From NCBI GenBank assembly GCA_900759455.1, contig CAAEVI010000046.1, forward strand, positions 1-13,540: a DNA stretch of 13,540 nucleotides, read 5' to 3'. Shown in pieces: positions 7,040 through 12,929 of the stretch (positions are counted from its first letter, which is position 1; every line of letters starts with the position of its first letter). Position numbers and translations under genes: made by a program. The DNA comes from Erysipelotrichaceae bacterium. GTDB lineage: Bacteria; Bacillota_I; Bacilli_A; Erysipelotrichales; Erysipelotrichaceae. A model generated the notes under the pieces. The model saw nothing but the letters and a program-made list of their open reading frames with translations, was not told the DNA's origin and ran no database searches.

Positions 7040-7819
7040 ATGCTTGGTTTCATCGTTTTCTTTATACAGTCTACCTCTTTTGCATATTTTTTCACTTTCT
7101 TCTTAAAGAACAAAAGAAAATGGCTGACTTTTATTTCTATTCTCTTCATCATAAATTTTGTTATCTCTCCGCTGGCCGTGCAGTTAAATTCCTCTTTTCT
7201 TATCATTCCTGTAACTCTTTTTTTGATCTATCTGATGCTCCGTATTCTGCTTCGACAAGAAAACCGGCTGCGTTGTGCTCGGGCAGCCTTGATTTATGAG
7301 GGTGTATTAGTCTGCAGTGAAGCTATCACCTTAACCCTTCTCCTGCTTTCTGACACTAAGCTTCATCAGGTAAGCATGGGTATACAGTATCACCCTTTTT
7401 ACTATATTTTTGAGTATATCCTAATGTTTTTGTTATTTTCGTTCTTTATCTTTAAATACGGACCTGATAAAAAAATAAATAATTAGTACATCTTCTGGGA
7501 AATTCTGTTGACTTCACTTCAGGTTGTCAGCTGCATCATCATTTTTTTCAATTACTATAATGTGTCTTTTCCTATCATCTTCATTTATTCGGCAGTGTAT
7601 GTCGTGCTAGGAATTGTGTTTATAAAAATATTGTATAATCTAAGTCAGCAAAGAAAAGCTGAACTGACTTCAAAGTACATAGAAGAACAGCTTCGACAAC
7701 AATGTGCCATGTATATCGAAATGAAAAATCAGGAACATTTCCGCAGGCTGCGTCACGATTACCTGAATTTCATGGCCGAAAAAAATAACAGCACCATGGA
7801 AGAAAACAGGAAAAATTGA
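7040..7819 (+). pseudogene. Second AgrC-like sensor paralog, interrupted by an in-frame TAG
   Basis: The reading frame opens at 7040 with GAAGG 10 bases upstream and meets TAG at 7484-7486. It then continues without any frame change to 7819. Read through, the product would be about 259 residues, almost the length of the 254-residue neighbour, and it matches it along its length: similar opening (ML-GFI-FFIQS), SSFLIIP near 51, a coiled coil with EEQLRQQC, and LRHDYLNFM with the phosphoacceptor His at 7754-7756. The stop falls in the loop where the neighbour has its His-rich stretch. The downstream half could start at a TTG at 7508, but its ribosome site is weak. Like its neighbour it lacks any ATPase domain. 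A single nonsense mutation is the simplest reading; a sequencing error, suppression or two separate half-proteins are alternatives. A terminator follows. Confidence 0.72.
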
Positions 7820-7869
7820 AGTGATACAAGACTCCTAAACATAAAAATATGCAAATTCTAATACAAAAG

Positions 7870-7906
7870 GGATGTTTCTCTGTAGTTTACAGGGTGCATT
7901 CTTTTT
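7870..7906 (+). terminator. Terminator ending the kinase-like locus
   Basis: GGATG-ttt-CTCTGT, loop AGTTT, ACAGGG-tg-CATTC, then TTTTT (7902-7906) and more T-rich sequence. The two stems, split by a small internal loop and including two G-U pairs, form a standard intrinsic terminator. It separates the kinase-like genes from the GntR/ABC operon. Confidence 0.75.
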
Positions 7907-7959
7907 ATTTTAGTTTTTTTAACATCGTTATTTCCCCCTTTTATCAGATTCAAAACAAA

Positions 7960-8030
7960 ACTGTATATATACGACATTGACAGATATAACAAATTTGTAT
8001 TTACTGTATATATAAGATAATTACAGTAAA
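7960..8030. promoter_or_regulatory. Two tandem operators of the GntR/ABC operon
   Basis: Site B is a perfect 9-base inverted repeat, TTTACTGTA (8000-8008) and TACAGTAAA (8022-8030), with 13 bases between the arms. Site A, exactly 43 bases upstream, has the same core and spacing: ACTGTA (7960-7965), 13 bases, then GACAGA (7979-7984). The two sites share the 12-base direct repeat ACTGTATATATA. Site A overlaps the -35 and site B overlaps the -10 and likely start point. This is the geometry of a repressor that shuts its own operon; the GntR protein encoded just downstream is the obvious candidate. Confidence 0.68.
7977..8005 (+). promoter_or_regulatory. Promoter of the GntR/ABC operon
   Basis: A perfect TTGACA (7977-7982) is followed after 17 bases by TTTACT (8000-8005), a four-of-six -10. 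The GntR start codon lies about 50 bases downstream. Both elements are embedded in the paired operators. Confidence 0.6.
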
Positions 8031-8055
8031 CGCTGTGATACGAGGTGACTTAAAT

Positions 8056-8436
8056 ATGGAAATTATTATCAGCAGCTCAAGCTCTGAACCAATTTATGAA
8101 CAAATTGTCATTCAGATCAAGGAAATGATCATGAATGGCACCTTGAAGCCGAAAGAATCGCTTCCCTCGATGCGAAAGCTCGCAAAGGATCTTCATATCA
8201 GCATCATTACTACACAAAGAGCTTATGATGAACTGGCTAAAGACGGTTTCATTACTGTAATACCGGCAAAAGGTGCTTTTGTCTCCGAACAAAACAACGA
8301 TTTTATTCGAGAGGAAAACTTAAAGCGAATAGAAAAAGAAATACGCAGTGTGTGCCTTTTGGCAAAGCAAAACGGGGTTTCACGAAAAGAAATTGAAAAT
8401 TTAGTGGCAATTATTTATGAGGAGATTAAACAATGA
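8056..8436 (+). CDS. GntR-family regulator, YtrA subfamily
   Basis: A 126-residue protein, the short length typical of the YtrA subgroup, which has a winged helix-turn-helix and only a short dimerisation tail. The opening PIYEQIVIQIKEMIMNG, then LPSMRKLAKDLHISIITTQRAYDELAKDGFI (about 43-73) and the G-A-F-V wing are diagnostic of GntR DNA-binding domains. The tail (about 84-126) is two charged helices. The start at 8056 has GAGGTGA 7 bases upstream; a GTG at 8035 is less likely because that ribosome site would lie inside the gene. Its stop overlaps the ATG of the ABC ATPase (ATGA). YtrA-type proteins normally repress the ABC transporter operon in which they sit and respond to cell-envelope stress or antibiotics; that role here is inferred from position. 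Confidence 0.92.
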   Translation: MEIIISSSSSEPIYEQIVIQIKEMIMNGTLKPKESLPSMRKLAKDLHISIITTQRAYDELAKDGFITVIPAKGAFVSEQNNDFIREENLKRIEKEIRSVCLLAKQNGVSRKEIENLVAIIYEEIKQ

Positions 8437-9292
8437 CAAATACAGCTGTTAAAATTAAGATTTAACAAAAAAATATGATGATTTCACGTTAAGTAATATT
8501 TCCCTGGAAATCCCTTCCGGAAGTATCGTAGGATTAATCGGAGAAAACGGCGCTGGCAAATCAACCTTTATCAGTTCTCTCCTAGGCATCACCCGGGCAA
8601 CATACGACGAGCTGAATGTTTTGGGAAAGAACTTTAAGGAAAACGAAAAAACAATCAAAAATGACATTGCAGTCATTTTCGAAGATACACATTTCAATCA
8701 GGAATTTTCCCCAAAGCTGATTGGTACGATTCTTAGTAAAATTTATCAAAACTGGGATATGAACGCTTACCGTCACCATCTGGAACAATTCAGCATTCCG
8801 TTTACAAAAAAAATTAAAAAATTCTCAAGAGGAATGAAAATGAAGATGGAATTTGCGATTGCATTCAGTCATGATGCTAAACTGATCATACTGGATGAAG
8901 CGACAAGCGGCTTAGATCCCATTGTACGCGATGAGATTCTTTCCCTTCTCAGAAAGTTTACGGAAGATGAGGATCATACAGTTTTAATGTCCTCACACAT
9001 TACCAGCGATCTAGACAAAATCTCGGACTATATTGCGTATATCCATAAAGGAAAACTTTTATTCATGAGACCTTACGAAGAACTGCACGAAGATTATGGT
9101 ATTCTTAGCGCAAAAAAAGAGCTTTTAGAAGCACTGAATGAGGAAGATATCATCAGTGTTATCAAAGAACCATACCACTATTGTGTTCTGATCAAAAATC
9201 GATATGCTGTTCAGAAAACATTCAGGGACCTTGGAATCAAACGACCGACAATTGAAGAGATCATGCTGTTCTATGCGAAAGGAGCAAATTAA
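8433..9292 (+). pseudogene. ABC transporter ATPase with a one-base frameshift near the start
   Basis: The ATG at 8433, coupled to the GntR stop and preceded by GAGGAG, begins MTNTAVKIK and hits TAA at 8463. The frame one base back, open from GAT at 8459, reads DLTKKYDDFTLSNISLEIP, exactly the expected continuation of an ABC ATPase. Loss of one A (ATTAAA to ATTAA near 8457) explains this. The rest is intact: Walker A GENGAGKST at about 8540-8566, signature FSRGMK, Walker B LIILDEATSGLD, H-loop SSHIT, and a C-terminal domain of about 65 residues. The restored protein would be about 286 residues, close to BcrA/YtrB-type subunits. No ATG, GTG or TTG in the downstream frame precedes Walker A, the first being the TTG at 8621, so as written the active enzyme cannot be made. 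A recent mutation or a sequencing error in an A-rich stretch is most likely. Confidence 0.85.
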
Positions 9293-9294
9293 AA

Positions 9295-9933
9295 ATGTTA
9301 GGTATTATTTTAAAAGATTATTATGAGATCTTCTGTATCAAAAAAAATCTGATTGGCTTTTTATTCAGTATCGCCTGTTTGATATTCCTGACTATTTTTG
9401 TACAAAATATGTATGCCCTGGTTTTAATGATCGTCATCACTCTACCGATGATCTCGGTCTCTCCTCTACAGTATTCACTGGAACAGGATGAGATATCAAA
9501 CTATGACAAGATATTACTGACATTTCCATTGACTCGAAAAGAAATAGTTTCGTCAAAATTATTAGGGACTTATATTTTTGCAGCTTTATCCAACTTTTGT
9601 ATTTCTCTTCCTATTTTATTGATTTACGTATGCATTTATCAAATTGCCGATTTCCAAAACGGAATGTGGATTTTTCTATTTGGCGTGATCATGAGCCTGA
9701 TCATGCTCCCCATCAACAATGTAGGTTTTTTCTGGCTTGGTAACAAAAAAGGAACAATTCTCTATATAGTTCTGCTCGTTGTACTTGCAGTCAGCTACAT
9801 CATCAGCAATTTCTCTATCGGAATTAATCAGCTTTTGGAAATCTCACCGATCCATTGGGCCGTGATTGGTCTGGGCATAGCAACTATTCTCAACATCATA
9901 GGTTATTTTGCATGCATCAAACTATATATTTAA
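9295..9933 (+). CDS. ABC-2 type membrane permease
   Basis: A 212-residue protein with six hydrophobic segments (about 18-36, 38-54, 88-112, 122-142, 152-172, 186-210). The conserved cytoplasmic stretch LEQDEISNYDKILLTFPLTRKEIVSSKLLG (about 61-90) marks the ABC-2 family transporters that pair with a single BcrA/YtrB-like ATPase. AAAGGAG, inside the end of the ATPase gene, lies 9 bases before the ATG, and only two bases separate the genes. It presumably forms the membrane channel of an exporter with the upstream ATPase, under control of the GntR protein. The substrate is unknown; antimicrobial peptides, lipid-linked molecules or signal peptides are family precedents. If the ATPase frameshift is real, the permease may be without its motor. 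Confidence 0.85.
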   Translation: MLGIILKDYYEIFCIKKNLIGFLFSIACLIFLTIFVQNMYALVLMIVITLPMISVSPLQYSLEQDEISNYDKILLTFPLTRKEIVSSKLLGTYIFAALSNFCISLPILLIYVCIYQIADFQNGMWIFLFGVIMSLIMLPINNVGFFWLGNKKGTILYIVLLVVLAVSYIISNFSIGINQLLEISPIHWAVIGLGIATILNIIGYFACIKLYI

Positions 9934-10019
9934 GCACATTCATAAAGAACAGTCATATACCGACTATATAAAAATACGGAAAGATTCAAAGAAATACCAA
10001 AAGAGCTATAACAAAGGAT

Positions 10020-10047
10020 GGTCTAGTAATCACACTAGACCTTTTTT
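10020..10047 (+). terminator. Strong intrinsic terminator of the GntR/ABC operon
   Basis: A perfect 8-base stem GGTCTAGT (10020-10027), loop AATCAC, ACTAGACC (10034-10041), followed by TTTTTT, C and more T. The stretch from here to 10170 is A/T-rich and holds no gene I can support. Confidence 0.92.
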
Positions 10048-10195
10048 CTTTTATCATGTATTTTCTCACCAAAAATACAAACAATATATACCGATATTCT
10101 AATTCACTTTACATTTCAATTTTCGTTTAAACACGTAAAAAACAAATTAAACATAATAATGCAATACTTTTGTTTTCTGTTCTTTATAAATCATG

Positions 10196-10201
10196 TATAA
10201 T
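10196..10201 (+). promoter_or_regulatory. -10 element of ynbB
   Basis: A perfect TATAAT lies 29 bases before the ynbB ATG. The best -35 at 17 bases is TTTTCT (10173-10178), which is weak. Confidence 0.5.
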
Positions 10202-10229
10202 AAAAAATACGGGTTTAGGAGGTATTTTT

Positions 10230-11480
10230 ATGATTTTAGAACAAATCGATAAAAAGCTGTTAGATATGGCAAAAGAATCTGATGCCGTATTAAAGGATAT
10301 TTATCAGGAAATCGATGATATCTGCTTATATAATTCCAACCGTATCTTATCTGCATTTATCGAAAATCAGGTTTCTTATTCCGATTTTGCCGATATGAAC
10401 GGATATGGAAATTATGACGAAGGACGTGACAAACTGGAAAATATTTTTGCATCTGTCTTAGGGTGTGAAGATGCACTGGTGCGTCCTCAGATCATGAGCG
10501 GAACAAATGCACTGTACTTAACACTTTCCGCACTATTAAAACATGGAGATACGATGATTTCCCTGTCCGGTGATCCATATGATTCTCTGCAGGAAATGAT
10601 CGGGCTGTATGGCAATTCTACACAGTCACTGAAAGCAAACGGTGTAAAATACGAACAAATTGATTTAGTCAACGATGATTTTGATGATGATAAAATTATT
10701 GAAAGATTAAAAGAAAACAATGTGAAGTTAGTAGAAATACAACGATCCAGAGGGTATTCTCACCGACTCTCTTTAACAATTGCGAAAATCGAACGGATCA
10801 TTAAAAAAATCCGTGAAGTAAATACGGATGTTATCATCATGGTGGATAATTGCTATGGTGAACTGGTTGAAAAACTGGAGCCCGGCCATGTCGGTGCCGA
10901 TGTAGTTGTCGGATCACTGATGAAAAATCTGGGTGGCGGAATCGCTTCTACAGGAGGTTACGTAGCCGGAAACAGTGATTTGATCCGCATGGTCGCTGAA
11001 CGACTGACTGCTCCTGGCATCGGCAAATCTTTAGGTGCCAACTTCAACCTGAACATTTCTTTCTTCAAAGGCATTTTTATGGCTCCTAATGCCGTGAAAA
11101 GCGCATTAAAGACCGCCGTCTTCACTTCATATATGTTAGAGAAACTAGGCTATAAAAATGTATCACCCGCTTACAACGAAGAAAGAACAGATATCATACA
11201 AACATTGGAATTAGGGAACGAAGAAAACCTTGTCAATTTCACACAAGGCATTCAGTCAACCAGCCCGATTGATTCCTTTGTTCGTGTATTGCCTGCACCG
11301 ATGCCTGGTTATCCTTTTGATGAAGTCATGGCAGCCGGAAGCTTTACACAGGGCAGTACGATCGAGCTTAGCGCCGATGCGCCTGTTATCGAACCTTACA
11401 CGCTGTATATGCAGGGCGGATTAACATTCGAATACGGAAAACTTTCGATTCTTTTAGCTTTGACGAATATGAATAAATAA
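10230..11480 (+). CDS. ynbB: YnbB, PLP-dependent enzyme of the methionine gamma-lyase family
   Basis: A 416-residue soluble PLP enzyme of fold type I, belonging to the family once called aluminium resistance protein and related to cystathionine/methionine lyases. Visible features are the N-terminal YGNYDEGRDKLE region, MSGTNALYLTLSALL (89-103) for phosphate binding, VDNCYGE (205-211) with D206 positioned for the pyridine nitrogen, and GSLMKNLGGGIASTGGY (228-244) with K232 as the likely Schiff-base lysine. AGGAGG lies 7 bases before the ATG; an upstream in-frame start at 10170 would read through the promoter. In B. subtilis, YnbB is needed for the 5-aminopentanol modification of EF-P. Here it converges on a reductase gene that follows efp, which supports the same job. 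Its exact reaction is not established from sequence. Confidence 0.9.
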   Translation: MILEQIDKKLLDMAKESDAVLKDIYQEIDDICLYNSNRILSAFIENQVSYSDFADMNGYGNYDEGRDKLENIFASVLGCEDALVRPQIMSGTNALYLTLSALLKHGDTMISLSGDPYDSLQEMIGLYGNSTQSLKANGVKYEQIDLVNDDFDDDKIIERLKENNVKLVEIQRSRGYSHRLSLTIAKIERIIKKIREVNTDVIIMVDNCYGELVEKLEPGHVGADVVVGSLMKNLGGGIASTGGYVAGNSDLIRMVAERLTAPGIGKSLGANFNLNISFFKGIFMAPNAVKSALKTAVFTSYMLEKLGYKNVSPAYNEERTDIIQTLELGNEENLVNFTQGIQSTSPIDSFVRVLPAPMPGYPFDEVMAAGSFTQGSTIELSADAPVIEPYTLYMQGGLTFEYGKLSILLALTNMNK

Positions 11481-11494
11481 TTTCTGCATATTAT

Positions 11495-11524
11495 AAAAAA
11501 ATGACAGCATCGCTGTCATTTTTT
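11495..11524. terminator. Bidirectional terminator between ynbB and the reductase gene
   Basis: ATGACAGC (11501-11508), loop ATC, GCTGTCAT (11512-11519), flanked by six A on the left and five T on the right, so it serves both convergent genes. It begins 14 bases after the ynbB stop and ends three bases before the reductase stop. Confidence 0.92.
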
Positions 11525-11527
11525 CTT

Positions 11528-12274
11528 TCAGCAGCTTCCCTGCTGTCCGCCGTCAATTCGAATCACGGTGTTATTAATATAGTCAGCCTCGTCACTAATC
11601 AGAAATCTGACCAGATAAGCCACTTCTTCAGGTTTTCCGTAACGCTTGACCATGATTTTTTCCTCTTCTTCTTTCAGAAATTCTTCATCATAACCGTCAA
11701 GCTCATTCTCAGTACCGATAAAACCAGGTGCAATACAGTTCACATGAATGTAAGGTGCAAACTCAAATGCCAGATTATGAGTGACCGAAATCAGTGCCGC
11801 CTTGGATGCATCATAATCAATGCACATCGGATAGTACGTATTAATACCGTTAGTAGAAGAAATATTGATGATCCTTCCATATTCCTGATCCAGCATATGA
11901 CGATACACACGTTTACTGCAGTTGAATGCACCAACCACATTGACATCCATGGTCCTTCTGAATTCTTCGGCGTTTTTAAGATGAAACAGATTGGACAGAT
12001 CGATTGCCGCATTATTGATCAGGATATCGACTCCGCCGAATTGTGTTTCCACTTCATTGATCATCTGATCGACCCGTTCAACATCAGATACATCACCGCA
12101 GACAGTGAGACAACGCACACCGTACGTTTCAATGATCTTTTTCTTAAGATCGGCAGCTGCCTGTTTGGAAGTCAGATAGTTAATAACGATATCATATTTG
12201 TTTTTTGCCAGCTCCAAAGCAATGGCTTTCCCAATGCCACAGGCACCGCCTGTGATAAATACTACTTTGCTCAT
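11528..12274 (-). CDS. Short-chain reductase, possible YmfI-type EF-P modification enzyme
   Basis: A 248-residue classical short-chain dehydrogenase/reductase. TGGACGIG (8-15) is the dinucleotide-binding loop, NNAA (87-90) the structural motif, and N112, S139/S140, Y154 and K158 (YDASK) the catalytic set. It resembles FabG in layout. The usual reaction is NAD(P)H-dependent reduction of a carbonyl. It starts 20 bases after the efp stop and is probably cotranscribed with efp. In B. subtilis the FabG-like reductase YmfI reduces the ketone on modified EF-P lysine to 5-aminopentanol, so this position strongly suggests an equivalent role; sequence alone cannot separate YmfI from other FabG-like enzymes. 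The ribosome site is weak: no GGAGG precedes the ATG. The C-terminus ends GGQQGSC. Confidence 0.9.
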   Translation of the reverse strand: MSKVVFITGGACGIGKAIALELAKNKYDIVINYLTSKQAAADLKKKIIETYGVRCLTVCGDVSDVERVDQMINEVETQFGGVDILINNAAIDLSNLFHLKNAEEFRRTMDVNVVGAFNCSKRVYRHMLDQEYGRIINISSTNGINTYYPMCIDYDASKAALISVTHNLAFEFAPYIHVNCIAPGFIGTENELDGYDEEFLKEEEEKIMVKRYGKPEEVAYLVRFLISDEADYINNTVIRIDGGQQGSC

Positions 12275-12285
12275 AATACAGAAAG

Positions 12286-12304
12286 AAGAGCCGATTAAGC
12301 TCTT
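12286..12304 (-). other. Small hairpin between efp and the reductase gene
   Basis: AAGAGC and GCTCTT pair around a seven-base loop that contains the efp stop codon. No T-run follows, so it is not a convincing terminator. Folding would bring an AGG at the end of efp (12305-12307) closer to the reductase ATG, which otherwise lacks a ribosome site; this may tune reductase translation. The idea is speculative. Confidence 0.3.
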
Positions 12305-12852
12305 CCTGCATATTTTCCATCTGTAGAGAATACGACGATCTTCTCACCTGGTTCGATAAACTGCGGAACTCTCAGTGACAAGCCTGTCTCTGTAACAGCA
12401 TCCTTTGTCTGGTTGGATGGTGCGCCTTTGATTGCCGCATCTGTTTCAGCAATTGTCAGTTCCACTTTTTCAGGAACAGAAACAGACAGCAGTAAACTTT
12501 CAAAGAAAATCAAAGATACTTCAGCGCCTTCTACGATAAAATACTTATTGAAGCCAACCTGATCTTCTGTCAGTTCATATGTTTCATATGTTTCCATATC
12601 CATGAAATAATATGTAGAATCAGCTGAATAAGAATACTGTGCAGTTTTTTTAGAAATGTTTGCCTGCTCAAACTTTGTGGATGCGTTAAAGTTTCTTTCC
12701 TGTGTATTTCCTGTTTTCAGGTTCTTCATTTTTGTTTTCAGGATTGCCGCACCCTTTCCCGGTTTTACATGCTGGAAATCCAATACCTGCCAAGGATCAC
12801 CGTCAACGATCAAAGTTAAGCCTGTTCTGAAATCACCTGCTGAAATTGCCAT
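12295..12852 (-). CDS. efp: Translation elongation factor P
   Basis: EF-P rescues ribosomes stalled at polyproline stretches by entering between the P and E sites. The 185-residue length is typical. Domain I contains FRTGLTLIVDGDPWQVLDFQ and the tip loop HVKPGKGAA, with K33 as the lysine that is modified in B. subtilis EF-P (K32 there) and extends toward the tRNA end. Domains II and III follow, ending in the conserved SLRVPQFIEPGEKI and a final DGKYAGRA. The ATG at 12852 is chosen over an ATG three codons earlier because the protein then begins MAISAGDFR and AGGAG lies about 9 bases upstream. It has its own promoter after pnuC and is followed by a reductase gene. The tip loop matches the Bacillus type, not the beta-lysylated gamma-proteobacterial or rhamnosylated arginine type. 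Confidence 0.96.
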   Translation of the reverse strand: MAISAGDFRTGLTLIVDGDPWQVLDFQHVKPGKGAAILKTKMKNLKTGNTQERNFNASTKFEQANISKKTAQYSYSADSTYYFMDMETYETYELTEDQVGFNKYFIVEGAEVSLIFFESLLLSVSVPEKVELTIAETDAAIKGAPSNQTKDAVTETGLSLRVPQFIEPGEKIVVFSTDGKYAGRA

Positions 12853-12900
12853 AATTATCACTCCTATTTCTTTTTTATTTATCTTTTATATTGTATCAGT

Positions 12901-12929
12901 ATTATAGGATATCCTCAAGATTTTATCAG
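12901..12929 (-). promoter_or_regulatory. Promoter of efp
   Basis: On the minus strand CTGATA (12929-12924) and a perfect TATAAT (12906-12901) are separated by 17 bases. The -35 overlaps the last codons of pnuC. The start point would lie about 40 bases before the efp ATG. Confidence 0.6.

Noticed and set aside
8433..8475. Programmed frameshifting to rescue the ABC ATPase
   Set aside because: The shift must occur before the stop at 8463; the codons there (ATT AAG ATT) do not form a standard slippery heptamer, and the A7 run lies after the stop.
9908..10102. 64-codon ORF after the permease
   Set aside because: It starts inside the permease end and reads through a strong terminator hairpin; no domain is visible.
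10056..10229. Riboswitch or T-box in the leader of ynbB
   Set aside because: No T-box GGTGG-type motif, no terminator/antiterminator pair and no recognisable aptamer core; only A/T-rich spacer and a -10 were seen.
11501..12298. 265-codon plus-strand ORF opposite the reductase
   Set aside because: It is antisense to a complete SDR with all catalytic motifs, and its composition (I/H/F/R rich) is that of a shadow frame.
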